Of a stretch of DNA of 51,076 bases, positions 23,594 through 32,680 are shown one piece after another. This DNA comes from Desemzia sp045528445. Lineage in GTDB: Bacteria > Bacillota > Bacilli > Lactobacillales > Carnobacteriaceae. The first letter of the stretch is position 1. Each line of letters begins with the position of its first letter. The stretch covers positions 1-51,076 of the forward strand of contig NZ_JBGQQU010000026.1 of NCBI RefSeq assembly GCF_045528445.1, read 5' to 3'. The position numbers and the translations under genes are program-made. The notes under the pieces were generated by a model that saw nothing but the letters and a program-made list of their open reading frames with translations, searched no databases and was not told the DNA's origin.

Positions 23594-24388
23594 TTATTCC
23601 GCAAACCATTTGGCATAGATCTCATCAAACGTGCCGTCTGCTCTCATTTCCTCTAAAGCCCCGTTTACAGCTTCCGTCAATTGGTCATCAACCTTACGGA
23701 AACCGACTGCATATTCTTCTTCACCGAAGTTTTCTTCCAGCACACGGTAAGCCATATCCTCATTTTGTTTCATATAGTACCGACCAAGTGTTTCATCTAC
23801 TACGATAGCATCGCTTCGGCCTGAACCCAGATCATTAAAGACATCATTGTTTGAAGGGTATACGACAATTTCTTGGTTGGCAAATTGATCAACTATATTT
23901 GAAGGATCCGCATTGATCGCATCCACAGCACTTGACGATTGTTGTGCAGCAACTACTTTCCCACTTAAATCAGCTATCGTTTGGATGGGACTATCTTCCA
24001 ATACGATCACGATTTGGCTATTTTCTAGATAGGGTGTACTGAAGTCCACTTGCTCTTGACGCTCTTCTGTAATCGTATAGCCGTTCCAAATAGCATCAAT
24101 GTTCCCATTATTCAATTCTGTTTCTTTCAAAGCCCAATCAATGGGTTGAAATTCTACATCTAAGCCCAATCTATCTCCCACTTCATTTGCCAAGTCAATA
24201 TCAAAACCGACAACTTCACCATTACTGTCTCGAAAGCCCATTGGAGCAAAAGTATCATCCAATCCTACAGTAATTTTCCCCTCTTCAACAATTTGTTCAT
24301 ATGAATCTGTCTCTGTATTATTTGAACCGCACCCTGCTAAAACTAACGTCATTGCGCCAACAAAAGATGTAATAATTTTTTTATACAT
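23594..24388 (-). CDS. Amino-acid ABC transporter substrate-binding lipoprotein (first of a tandem pair)
   Basis: A 264-residue lipoprotein with signal peptide and lipobox LAGC (about C20). The mature domain shares GLDDTFAPMGFRDSNGEVVG and WNGYTITEERQEQVDFSTPY with the next gene, as expected from tandem duplication. It captures an amino acid outside the membrane and delivers it to the 22072 permease. It is the first gene after the T-box leader, so its expression should rise when the matching tRNA is uncharged. Confidence 0.92.
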   Translation of the reverse strand: MYKKIITSFVGAMTLVLAGCGSNNTETDSYEQIVEEGKITVGLDDTFAPMGFRDSNGEVVGFDIDLANEVGDRLGLDVEFQPIDWALKETELNNGNIDAIWNGYTITEERQEQVDFSTPYLENSQIVIVLEDSPIQTIADLSGKVVAAQQSSSAVDAINADPSNIVDQFANQEIVVYPSNNDVFNDLGSGRSDAIVVDETLGRYYMKQNEDMAYRVLEENFGEEEYAVGFRKVDDQLTEAVNGALEEMRADGTFDEIYAKWFAE

Positions 24389-24445
24389 TCCTATTCTCTC
24401 CCTTTTTTAAAATGATTCATTTTTAAAGCTGCAGTCCTTAAAAAC

Positions 24446-24742
24446 AAAAAAACGTCCTTTGAATTCCGAAATTCGAAATTCAAAGGACGATGATGATCAT
24501 TATCGTGGTTCCACCTTTATTTGCAAGTTCTTCACAGAAACTTGCCTCATCACGTTCAAAACTACTAAACGCTAGTACTGTAACGGGTACTCCCGAGTCA
24601 ACTTACTTCTATACTTTCAGCTGCCAGCTTAAAGGTGTGTGTTCAAAATTTCATCTTAGCTGCTTTCACCATCCGCAACCTCTCTTGAAAGATTCCATTT
24701 CTACTTTTCCTCATCCATGCTTTTTTAATGGATATTTAATTT
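24446..24742 (-). promoter_or_regulatory. T-box riboswitch, specifier read as CAC (His)
   Basis: The minus-strand leader has the stem I opening (GGATGAGGAAAAGTAGAA), the T-box sequence GGTGGAACCACGATAATG (24498-24515) and a terminator with stem CGTCCTTTGAATT / AATTCAAAGGACG followed by T7. The specifier loop reads GAACACACACC. With the usual purine followed by CC after the specifier, the codon is CAC (24637-24639), histidine; ACA (Thr) is the alternative by a one-base shift. The call as a T-box is firm, the specificity less so. Confidence 0.88.
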
Positions 24743-24748
24743 AAATGT

Positions 24749-24777
24749 ACTATAGCACAATTATTTCTTTTTGCCAA
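24749..24777 (-). promoter_or_regulatory. Promoter of the T-box transporter operon
   Basis: Minus-strand TTGGCA (24772-24777), exactly 17 nt, then TATAGT (24749-24754). The -35 lies in the last codons of minD. Confidence 0.7.
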
Positions 24778-25555
24778 ATATTTTTTGCCAAAAAGTTGGT
24801 TTTTCTGATTTCAGTGACATTAAAGGTACCGTCTCACCCAATATTCTGCGGGCAATATTCCGATATCCTTGAGAAGCCGCATTTTTCGGATTCAATACAA
24901 TAGGGTCTCCATTGTTGGATGAACGGACAACATCATCATCATCAAATATGATCCCTAACAAATCAATAGACAAATGACGTGTAATCTCATCTACATCCAT
25001 GACTTCTCCATCTTGCATCATTCGTTTGCGAATACGGTTGATGATCAATTTAGGATCAGAAATTTCTGTTTGTTCCAACAATCCAATAATTCTATCTGCA
25101 TCTCGAATAGCCGAGATCTCTGGAGTTGTTACAATGAACGCTTGATCTGCAGCAGCAATAGAGTTTTTAAATCCTTGTTCGATACCTGCAGGACAATCAA
25201 TCAGAATATAGTCATAATCACCGCGCAACTCTTCCACAATATTGATCATTTGTTGTTCATTGATGGAGTTTTTATCTGCATTTTGTGCAGCTGGAAGCAA
25301 GTACAAGTTATCGTTAAAACGTTTGTCTTTGATCAATGCTTGATGCAATTTTGCACGTTCTTCCACTACATCCACAATATCATAGATAATGCGGTTTTCT
25401 AGACCTAGAATCACATCTAAGTTCCGCAAACCGATATCCATATCGATCAAACACACTTTTTTCCCTTGCAGTGCCAATGCTGTTCCTAAATTAGCCGTTG
25501 AAGTTGTTTTTCCAACCCCACCTTTACCAGATGTAATGACAATAGCTGTACTCAT
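24761..25555 (-). CDS. minD: Septum site-determining ATPase MinD
   Basis: MinD is a membrane-associated ATPase that recruits MinC to block division near the poles. The 264-residue protein has the deviant Walker A GKGGVGKTT (residues 10-18), LIDMDIGLRNLD and IDCPAGIEQGF. The C-terminal tail (FWQKIFGKKK) fits the amphipathic membrane-targeting helix. Its start overlaps the minC stop by 4 bp (ATGA), indicating coupled translation. No minE is visible, as expected for Gram-positive bacteria. Confidence 0.96.
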   Translation of the reverse strand: MSTAIVITSGKGGVGKTTSTANLGTALALQGKKVCLIDMDIGLRNLDVILGLENRIIYDIVDVVEERAKLHQALIKDKRFNDNLYLLPAAQNADKNSINEQQMINIVEELRGDYDYILIDCPAGIEQGFKNSIAAADQAFIVTTPEISAIRDADRIIGLLEQTEISDPKLIINRIRKRMMQDGEVMDVDEITRHLSIDLLGIIFDDDDVVRSSNNGDPIVLNPKNAASQGYRNIARRILGETVPLMSLKSEKPTFWQKIFGKKK

Positions 25556-26244
25556 TCAAATAATCCTCCTGTCACTTTATCAATAGATGGCTGTATCTTC
25601 TTTAAGCGATCCAACGTTTCAAAAGATAAGATATGTAAATCATTTATATACGCCACTTCTACCTTGCTTTTTCTGCTTTCTTCCTCTTCATTTTCAATAA
25701 CTTCAACATTATCGGCAATACGGATTTGCGCTTTAGTGAGGAAATCAGCCACAATAACTGCTGAAGTATCGCCGTCAATACCCGCATGAGCTACTCCATG
25801 AAGTTCTCCCATAATAAAGATACTGCCCTTAGCTCGGATACTGCCTCCCGGATGAACTTTCCCAATCAATAAAATATCTCCAGGAGCTTCTAAAATTTGT
25901 CCGCTTCTTACGGTTTGAACTTTCATTTCTAAACTGACTTTTTTTTGCCATTCAATGGCACGTTCGTAAGTCAATACAGTTGCGTCAAAAGATTTGATGG
26001 AGAAATGACTTTTTTCTTCAATTTTTTTGGTCAACAATTCCTTTTGTTCATCGTTCAATAAACGATATCCCGAATGAATCTCTAAATGAATGTCTTTACG
26101 CGTTTCACCAGATAGCTTACGCTCTGCTCTCAAATGATCTAACAACTCATCCAATTCATTAGTCAATTCTTCAAAAGAAGCCGCATCATTCAAATTTAAC
26201 AAAAAGCCTTCCTTAATTCCCTTTAATGTTACATTTTGTTTCAT
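25552..26244 (-). CDS. minC: Septum site-determining protein MinC
   Basis: MinC inhibits FtsZ polymerisation. The 230-residue protein has the variable N-terminal inhibitory domain and the conserved beta-helical C-terminal domain, seen in GDILLIGKVHPGGSIRAKGS and IFIMGELHGVAHAG (about residues 120-160). It is coupled to minD by a 4-bp overlap and follows mreCD by 42 bp, the common mre-min cluster of Firmicutes. Confidence 0.94.
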   Translation of the reverse strand: MKQNVTLKGIKEGFLLNLNDAASFEELTNELDELLDHLRAERKLSGETRKDIHLEIHSGYRLLNDEQKELLTKKIEEKSHFSIKSFDATVLTYERAIEWQKKVSLEMKVQTVRSGQILEAPGDILLIGKVHPGGSIRAKGSIFIMGELHGVAHAGIDGDTSAVIVADFLTKAQIRIADNVEVIENEEEESRKSKVEVAYINDLHILSFETLDRLKKIQPSIDKVTGGLFE

Positions 26245-26286
26245 TAAACCCTTCCCCCAATCTCAAAAGACTTACGAACAAATTTT

Positions 26287-26808
26287 TTAATCCTGCACAA
26301 TGGTTGCAGCCGTTTTTTTTAGTGGATAGTAAAGTACCAACAAGAACATACTGTTTAACAACAGTGTTGGTCCCAACCGATTTGCTAAAAATGTTGCAAT
26401 ATCGATTGTGGTCAGATCAATAACCGAGTAGAAGCCAAACAACAAGGTTTCTACCAGGCTAATGTGAATAATTACTATCATAACCAACACCAATAAATTA
26501 GGGTTTAATATTTTCCGCATTTTATCGCTTAAATAAATGATGATCGGAAATAGAGACGTGTACAACCCTAGAATCCCTACATAATAACTATCGTATAGTA
26601 AACCAAAGAGAATACCAAAAAGAATCATGTACTTCCGATCCACATAAAAAGAAAACAATACAATGCAGATAATAATCAATCTGGGAACCATATCGCTGGT
26701 TGCGGTGTAGAGTCGAGTTGAAAAGATCGATGCAATGATACCATCAAACAACAGAGCTATCAAAAAAGTCACTGGGACAAATAGATTGATTCTTGCTTTT
26801 TTGGTCAT
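26287..26808 (-). CDS. mreD: Rod shape-determining membrane protein MreD
   Basis: A small polytopic membrane protein of the elongasome. It has 173 residues with about five hydrophobic segments, starting NLFVPVTFLIALLFDGIIAS, and the short charged loop DRKYMILFGILFGLLYDSYY near the middle. Sequence conservation in this family is low, so the call leans on size, topology and position: 3 bp after mreC and before minC. Confidence 0.88.
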   Translation of the reverse strand: MTKKARINLFVPVTFLIALLFDGIIASIFSTRLYTATSDMVPRLIIICIVLFSFYVDRKYMILFGILFGLLYDSYYVGILGLYTSLFPIIIYLSDKMRKILNPNLLVLVMIVIIHISLVETLLFGFYSVIDLTTIDIATFLANRLGPTLLLNSMFLLVLYYPLKKTAATIVQD

Positions 26809-26811
26809 TCT

Positions 26812-27663
26812 CTATTCCCCACTTCCAGATGCTCTTTGAATAATGGTCACAAAACGAATATCATTCATGTCTGCTGCTGGAGTAATATAGGCTTCCATCG
26901 CTAATCCATGAGAGTCTAATCGTATTTCATCTACCGTACCGATCAATAAAGAACTTGGTGAAAGACCTCCCAATCCTGAAGTCATGACTTGGTCTCCTTC
27001 TTTCAAAGTAGCATCCGTAATGATTTGGTTCAGGATCAGACGATTTGTTTCTGCTTCATAGCCGCTGATGATTCCATGTACTGCTCCGTTATCTGTCAGT
27101 ACTTGTGCAGAAACTCGTCCTGTATTTTGGTGGGAAGTTGTCACCAATTGAACTTTGGAACTGGTAGGACTAACTTCTACAATTCGTCCAATGTAACCAT
27201 TTCCGCCCATAACCGACATATCTACTTCTACTCCATGCTGACTTCCTCTATCAATCACTAACTGATCGACCCAGTTATCTGGATTTCGACCGATCACTGC
27301 ACCATTGATACTATTGTAATCAGACAATGTTTCCGTTAATCCCAATTGTTCTTGCATTTTGTCGTTGTCTTGTTGTAATGCAGCAATTTCTGCTTCTGTT
27401 TCATACAATCCATCCATTTTGGACTTCAATAATTTATTTTCTTCATACGTGTCAAGCAATCCTTCTACAGAGTCAATGATACTGACTACTCCATTAGCAG
27501 GTTTACTGATGACTCGACTGATTAGTGCTGTTACATCATTAGTAAATCGCTGAACTATAGGAACATTTCCACTGCCCGTAATGGAAACTGCAATAAGCCC
27601 AAGAACAACAATTACACTAACTAATAAAATAATAAGCTTTTTGTTTGAAAAAAACTGGTTCAA
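26812..27663 (-). CDS. mreC: Rod shape-determining protein MreC
   Basis: A 283-residue bitopic protein linking cytoplasmic MreB to wall synthesis enzymes. It has one N-terminal membrane helix (residues 8-28), a coiled-coil stretch (about 65-110, LLDTYEENKLLKSKMDGL) and the beta-barrel domain with VIGRNPDNWVDQLVIDRGS. The start is a TTG after GAGGTGG. A hairpin terminator lies between mreB and this gene, so mreC expression probably needs read-through or its own promoter. Confidence 0.93.
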   Translation of the reverse strand: MNQFFSNKKLIILLVSVIVVLGLIAVSITGSGNVPIVQRFTNDVTALISRVISKPANGVVSIIDSVEGLLDTYEENKLLKSKMDGLYETEAEIAALQQDNDKMQEQLGLTETLSDYNSINGAVIGRNPDNWVDQLVIDRGSQHGVEVDMSVMGGNGYIGRIVEVSPTSSKVQLVTTSHQNTGRVSAQVLTDNGAVHGIISGYEAETNRLILNQIITDATLKEGDQVMTSGLGGLSPSSLLIGTVDEIRLDSHGLAMEAYITPAADMNDIRFVTIIQRASGSGE

Positions 27664-27785
27664 AGTACCACCTCGTTGATTTTTGCAGGCTGTGTATATT
27701 TTACCATAGGTTGCTCAAAATAAGCAGACTGTTTTCGATTTTATTTCAAATTCCTTTTTACTCAAACCCTCAAATTCCTTCACTC

Positions 27786-27816
27786 AAAAAGAGCGGGATG
27801 GATAATCCATACCCGC
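27786..27816 (-). terminator. Terminator between mreB and mreC
   Basis: Minus-strand GCGGGTATGGAT / ATCCATCCCGC, a nearly perfect stem, followed by TCTTTTTGAG. It should reduce transcription into mreCD-minCD. Confidence 0.75.
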
Positions 27817-27832
27817 TTGATAATGGTCAGTT

Positions 27833-28855
27833 TTATTTAAGGCCGCGTTTTTGGTAAACGTCCATGTGTTTCAAAGCTTCTCCTGTACCGTTAGCCACAC
27901 AATCCAAAGGTTCATTTGCAACAAATACCGGTACATCTGTTTCATGAGCGATCACATCGCTGATGTTTTTAAGTAACGCCCCGCCACCAGTTAAGACAAT
28001 TCCATGATCGATAACATCTGCAGATATTTCCGGCGATGTTTCTTCCAAGGTTTCACGAACCGCTATGACGATTCCTTCAACAACTTCTTGAATAGCCTCA
28101 GCTACATCAACTGCCGTTATTTCAATAGTTTGCGGTAAACCAGTAAGTAAATCTCTACCTCTAATGTCCATCGTGCCGTATTCAGCTGCTTTTTCAACCG
28201 ATGCACACCCAATTTCCATTTTGATTTGTTCAGCGGTTCTTTCACCGATCAGCAAGTTGTGTTTTTTACGTATGTGGTGGATGATCACTTCATCCATTCG
28301 GTCTCCAGCTAAACGAATCGTTCTGCTGCTGACAATACCGCCTAAAGAGATGGTTGCCACGTCCGTTGTTCCACCACCAATATCCACTACCATGCTACCT
28401 GTAGGATCCATTACCGGTAATCCAGCTCCAATTGCTGCTGCAAATGGTTCTTCAATGATATAAGCATCCTTAGCTCCAGCTAAGCGAGTAGCGTCGATAA
28501 CCGCTCTTTTTTCAACTTCTGTTACACTGCTGGGCACACAAACTACCACAAAAGGTTTAGAAGTACGTTTCCCCACCGCTTTTTTAATGTAATATTTCAT
28601 CATTTCAGCCGTGATATCAAAATCCGCAATAACTCCATTTTTCATTGGACGAATCGCAATGATCGAACCTGGTGTTCTACCAATCATATTTCTGGCTTCT
28701 TCCCCGACCGTTACGATTTCTCCTGTGTTTATATCTTTAGCAACAACAGAAGGTTCTCTTAAAACGATCCCTTTACCTTCAACGAATACATTCGTATTGG
28801 CTGTTCCTAAATCGATTCCCATGTTTTTATTTCCAAAATTAAGCACATATTTCAT
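27833..28855 (-). CDS. mreB: Rod shape-determining actin homologue MreB
   Basis: MreB filaments guide lateral cell-wall synthesis. The 340-residue protein has the actin-type phosphate and nucleotide motifs: GIDLGTANTNVFVEGKG near the start, VVDIGGGTTDVATISLGG near residue 160 and VLTGGGALLKNI near 290. The N-terminal FGNKNMGIDLG and the position before mreC favour MreB over Mbl. The gene implies a rod-shaped, not coccoid, cell. Confidence 0.95.
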   Translation of the reverse strand: MKYVLNFGNKNMGIDLGTANTNVFVEGKGIVLREPSVVAKDINTGEIVTVGEEARNMIGRTPGSIIAIRPMKNGVIADFDITAEMMKYYIKKAVGKRTSKPFVVVCVPSSVTEVEKRAVIDATRLAGAKDAYIIEEPFAAAIGAGLPVMDPTGSMVVDIGGGTTDVATISLGGIVSSRTIRLAGDRMDEVIIHHIRKKHNLLIGERTAEQIKMEIGCASVEKAAEYGTMDIRGRDLLTGLPQTIEITAVDVAEAIQEVVEGIVIAVRETLEETSPEISADVIDHGIVLTGGGALLKNISDVIAHETDVPVFVANEPLDCVANGTGEALKHMDVYQKRGLK

Positions 28856-29220
28856 CCTCTCAGTTGTCTAGCCTATACAGGCTTTGCTTCTTCAACCCAA
28901 TTTTTTTGAGAAAAGAACCAGTAGACTTTTCACAATAGCATTACTGCATTTTACTGTATTTTTTCACTTTTATTATCATACTTTAATTTCAATCACTTCG
29001 CATCAATAATCGTTGTTTTTAATACAAATTTAAGTAGAACTCAACATTCTAGTAATCTTTGCAATTGAGTTTTTTTAATAGCAAGCATGCTTAGTATACA
29101 TTTTTCTGCGAGGAATATAAAGGCATTCAACTATTTCACCGGTTATTTTAAAGAAAAACGACAAATTTTGTTTCTAATTTAAACAACAGAAATGACATTT
29201 TCCGATTCTGCATGTTCTCA
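28856..29220. other. Intergenic region between fumC and mreB
   Basis: These 365 AT-rich bases hold no convincing gene. On the minus strand TATGATAAT (about 28970) is a plausible mreB -10 with a weak -35. Nothing else stands out. Confidence 0.5.
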
Positions 29221-30594
29221 TTACTTGCGGATCATCAAAGCCGGGTCCAGCCATTGATCCAGTTCTTCTTCAGAAGCGAGTTCCAACTGTAGAGCGCCTT
29301 CACGGATAGATAATCTGTGCGCATATGCGTATTTTGCAATTTGTGCACTCTTTTCATAACCGACGTGAGGAGAAAGAGCCGTTACGATCATCAACGAATC
29401 TTTTAAATAGCTGTCCATCTGTTGCTCATTCGCTTCCATACCAGACAGACAATGGATCCTGAATGACCGCATCCCCTCTGTCAGCAATTGAACACTTTTC
29501 AGCATATTAAACAAAATAACCGGCTTGAAGACATTCAATTGAAAATTCCCTTGGCTGGCAGCAAATTGAATCGTTGCATCATTTCCTATGATTTGAGCTA
29601 CGATCATCGTTAATGCTTCCGCCTGAGTAGGATTTACTTTTCCAGGCATGATAGAGCTGCCTGGTTCATTAGCTGGAATCCTAACTTCTCCCAAACCACC
29701 TCTTGGACCACTTGCCAGCCATCTGACATCATTAGCGATTTTCATCAAATCAACTGCTAAACTTCGAAGCGCGCCATGAGAATAAGTCAAATTGCTGTGA
29801 CTAGACAGACCATAAAATTTGTTTTCTTCAACTTCAAAGGTAAATGGCAACGATCGATTTAATTCCGCTACTATTTTTTGATCAAAGTCATCTGGAGCAT
29901 TTAAACCAGTACCCACAGCGGTACCTCCAATGGGCAATTTTTTCAACGCCTCACTGCTTTCAGTAATGAAATAAGTATTCTTCTCCAACATCGTCCGCCA
30001 TCCGCTTATTTCCTGTCCAAATGTCATCGGAACGGCGTCTTGCAAATGAGTACGACCGATCTTAATCAGTGATTGATACTGCTGTTCTTTCTCTTTGAGT
30101 ACAGTGATCCATTCTCTGCATTCCATAAGCAATGCAGTCTGGATCGATTGATAAATCGTCATTTGCATCGCAGTTGGAAAAACATCATTCGAGCTTTGTG
30201 AAGCATTGACATGATCATTTGGATGCAATTTAGGCAGGTCTTTCGACTGATTGGCAATAGCTGCAATAACTTCGTTCACATTCATATTGGTTTGCGTACC
30301 GCTTCCCGTTTGCCAAATTTTCAATGGAAATTGCTCATCGAATTTTCCGTCCAATATCTGATCACAAGCTTCGACTATTCGATTTCTTTCTTCCTCGGAT
30401 AACAATTGCTCCTTATGATTGATTGTTGCGGCAGCTTTTTTGATGCTGACCAGTGAATAAATAAATTCGAGCGGCATTTTTTCAGACCCAATAGCGAAGT
30501 TTTCTAAACTCCGTTGCGTTTGGGCTCCCCATAAATTTTCTGTTTTGACTTGAACTGTACCTAGCGCATCTTTTTCTTGCCGGTATCCTTGCAT
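29221..30594 (-). CDS. fumC: Class II fumarate hydratase
   Basis: It interconverts fumarate and L-malate without an iron-sulfur cluster. The 457-residue protein shows the superfamily motifs: GSGTQTNMNVNEV, TAMQMT in the helical core, the conserved THLQDAVP catalytic-site region and GSSIMPGKVNPTQAE (about residues 312-326). Aspartase is the closest alternative, but the length and the AMQMTI and PIGGTAVGTGLN phrases favour fumarase. It stands alone between csp and mreB on the same strand. Confidence 0.93.
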   Translation of the reverse strand: MQGYRQEKDALGTVQVKTENLWGAQTQRSLENFAIGSEKMPLEFIYSLVSIKKAAATINHKEQLLSEEERNRIVEACDQILDGKFDEQFPLKIWQTGSGTQTNMNVNEVIAAIANQSKDLPKLHPNDHVNASQSSNDVFPTAMQMTIYQSIQTALLMECREWITVLKEKEQQYQSLIKIGRTHLQDAVPMTFGQEISGWRTMLEKNTYFITESSEALKKLPIGGTAVGTGLNAPDDFDQKIVAELNRSLPFTFEVEENKFYGLSSHSNLTYSHGALRSLAVDLMKIANDVRWLASGPRGGLGEVRIPANEPGSSIMPGKVNPTQAEALTMIVAQIIGNDATIQFAASQGNFQLNVFKPVILFNMLKSVQLLTEGMRSFRIHCLSGMEANEQQMDSYLKDSLMIVTALSPHVGYEKSAQIAKYAYAHRLSIREGALQLELASEEELDQWLDPALMIRK

Positions 30595-30769
30595 ATCACT
30601 TTTCCTCTCTAAAATGCCATTTTCCTCTCCTATTTAAATGATCCAATCATTTATTCGCTAAGTTATGTGAATACCATTAAATTTCCACTCTGACTTAGAC
30701 CCGACGAATAATCATTTATTCCACTAATAGTATATGATAATTTAACGTAAAAAAATATTTAGCAGTAAA

Positions 30770-30812
30770 AAAAGACAAAAAAGAACAGCCTAGTTATAAA
30801 CTAGGCTGTTCT
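30770..30812 (-). terminator. Terminator of the cold shock gene
   Basis: A perfect hairpin GAACAGCCTAGTT / AACTAGGCTGTTC around ATA, followed on the minus strand by a T-rich run. Confidence 0.88.
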
Positions 30813-30839
30813 GAGCTAACTTTTAATTTTTTAGTTAAA

Positions 30840-31040
30840 TTAAATTTTGTTAACGTTAGCAGCTTGAGGTCCACGGTTTCCTTCTTCTACGTCAAAAGAA
30901 ACTGCTTGTCCTTCTTCTAAAGTTTTGAATCCGTCTCCTTGGATAGCTGAGAAGTGTACGAATACATCGTCTGCGCCTTCGCGTTCGATAAATCCAAATC
31001 CTTTTTCTGCGTTAAACCATTTTACTGTACCTTGTTCCAT
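30840..31040 (-). CDS. Cold shock protein (CspA family)
   Basis: A 66-residue single-stranded nucleic-acid-binding protein that melts RNA structure. It has the RNP1 motif KGFGFIE (residues 14-20) and RNP2 VFVHFSAI (26-33), and ends PQAANVNKI. A strong ribosome site, GAGGAGGAA, precedes it. The mRNA leader of about 105 nt, typical of csp genes, could carry temperature or autoregulatory control. Lactic acid bacteria usually have several paralogues, so I give no specific symbol. Confidence 0.95.
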   Translation of the reverse strand: MEQGTVKWFNAEKGFGFIEREGADDVFVHFSAIQGDGFKTLEEGQAVSFDVEEGNRGPQAANVNKI

Positions 31041-31152
31041 GAAAAATTCCTCCTCGTGCTTGAAAGCACATTATAATTCACATTGTTGCTGACGGTACGA
31101 TTCGGAATGTTTTGAAACAATTCTTTTTTCCACCTAACAAAATGCTAAACAA

Positions 31153-31181
31153 AGTATAACACGATAAAAAAAACTTAGCAA
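31153..31181 (-). promoter_or_regulatory. Cold shock gene promoter
   Basis: Minus-strand TTGCTA (31176-31181), exactly 17 nt, and TATACT (31153-31158), giving a leader of about 105 nt. Confidence 0.7.
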
Positions 31182-31250
31182 GCTATATTACAAAGTTTAT
31201 TTATTTATTTCTGGATAATCTTAAATATCATTGCTGCGACTCACTTTTTT

Positions 31251-31943
31251 TTAAATAATACCGATTTCTTTTAAACTTACGTATCTGTTTTGACCAATGA
31301 TCAAATGGTCCAACAATTCTACTCCCATCAACTCGCCGCATTCTGCTACACGTCTAGTAAATGAAATATCTGCCTCAGAAGGATCTGGACAGCCTGATGG
31401 GTGATTGTGTACAATCGCTAATCGAGCAGCTGAATAACGAACGGCACCTTTGAATATTTCTCTCGGATGCGCGACAGATGAATTTAATCCTCCTTTAAAA
31501 ATAGTTTCTTTTTTAATGATTTCATTCTTAGTGTTCAAGTACAACACAATAACGTGTTCTTGCTGTAAATCACTCATCTCAGCCAACATCATCTCACCTA
31601 CTTGGCGGCTGGAAGTAATTTGTCCGGTTTTCAGTTGTGGGGCTTGTGCGATCCGCGTCCCTAATTCAATTGCTGCTTTCAATTCAACAGCTTTTGTTTT
31701 TCCAATACCCGATACCAACATTAATTCTTCCAACGACACTGTTTTTAAATAATACAGATCATCAAATGCATTGAGCAGTTGCAGAGCAACGGAAACGACA
31801 TTGGTTCCTTTTATTCCCGTTCGCAGTAAAATAGCCAAAAGCTCATGGTTGGCTAAAGCTTTTTCACCGTATTGTTGCAATCTTTCTCTCGGTCTTGATT
31901 CTATTGGCATTTCAGCTAGTAAGTTCATTCCTTTTGTAGACAT
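31251..31943 (-). CDS. radC: RadC family protein with JAB/MPN domain
   Basis: The 230-residue protein has an N-terminal helix-hairpin-helix region (LMLVSGIGKTKAVELKAAIE, about 75-95) and a C-terminal JAMM metal site: HNHPSGCPDPSEAD near residue 178, with an upstream glutamate. RadC was linked to DNA repair historically, but the biochemical role is unsettled. The last gene of a run with folC and the HAD phosphatase, it often lies upstream of mreB in Firmicutes, as here with csp and fumC between. Confidence 0.93.
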   Translation of the reverse strand: MSTKGMNLLAEMPIESRPRERLQQYGEKALANHELLAILLRTGIKGTNVVSVALQLLNAFDDLYYLKTVSLEELMLVSGIGKTKAVELKAAIELGTRIAQAPQLKTGQITSSRQVGEMMLAEMSDLQQEHVIVLYLNTKNEIIKKETIFKGGLNSSVAHPREIFKGAVRYSAARLAIVHNHPSGCPDPSEADISFTRRVAECGELMGVELLDHLIIGQNRYVSLKEIGII

Positions 31944-31995
31944 AAAAAAACCTCCTTTGCAGATAATATAAGTAAAAAAGAGGTTATTTAGTTAT

Positions 31996-32667
31996 TTAAT
32001 TGTCTAAAATCCAATTTCTTTGAAGAAACTGTTTGACTTCTCTTAAATCATTCTGTATAGCAACTGTTTTTTCTCTGGCTTCTTCATTCGGCTCAAACAA
32101 ATCCGGAACCATAACGACCGAAATTCCTGCATCATAAGCCGCACGGATACCATTTAAAGAATCTTCCAAAATAACGGTCTCTTCTTTTTCTCCCTCAAAC
32201 AGCCCCCAAGCTTTTTCAAATATTTCTGGATCCGGCTTAGCAAATTCAACTTGATCACCAGAAACAACTTCGTCAAAATAATGTGCTACGCCTGCGTGAT
32301 CCAAACACATTTGAACCATGGAGCGAATACTGCTGGAAGCTACCACTTTGCCGATTCCGCGTTCATGAAGGAAGTCTAACAATTCAACTAAGCCAGGCTT
32401 TACTAAAATACCAGCTGATTCGATTTGCTCAAACAAATATGTTCGGCTGTTTGCGATAAACGCATCCACCTTTTGGTCATCTTTAAAATCACGGTACATA
32501 CTCGCAAAAAACTCTTCATCTGATATTCCGATGTATTTGGCGTAATATTCATAAGTAAATGGCAAGCCTAAGTCATCGGCTGCTTTTTGATTTGCCTGGT
32601 AATACATCGTTTCTGTATCAAACATCAGCCCATCCATATCAAAAATCACGGTTTTTAGTTTATTCAT
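31996..32667 (-). CDS. HAD-superfamily phosphatase, beta-phosphoglucomutase-like
   Basis: A cytoplasmic 223-residue hydrolase. Motif I is DMDGLMFDTE (nucleophile Asp near residue 10), motif II is ASSS near 113, the lysine of motif III is in FAKPDPEIF, and motif IV is ILEDSLNGIRAA. The four-helix cap fits the subfamily acting on sugar phosphates. The substrate cannot be inferred. I start at MNKLKT because AAGGGGG lies 8 nt upstream; the ATG nine codons earlier overlaps folC and has no site. Confidence 0.88.
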   Translation of the reverse strand: MNKLKTVIFDMDGLMFDTETMYYQANQKAADDLGLPFTYEYYAKYIGISDEEFFASMYRDFKDDQKVDAFIANSRTYLFEQIESAGILVKPGLVELLDFLHERGIGKVVASSSIRSMVQMCLDHAGVAHYFDEVVSGDQVEFAKPDPEIFEKAWGLFEGEKEETVILEDSLNGIRAAYDAGISVVMVPDLFEPNEEAREKTVAIQNDLREVKQFLQRNWILDN

Positions 32668-32680
32668 CACTCTATCCCCC

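Noticed and set aside
24974..25402. Plus-strand ORF of 142 codons inside minD
   Set aside because: It is antisense to minD. The composition, rich in Cys, Phe, His and Ile, reflects the complement of a conserved gene.
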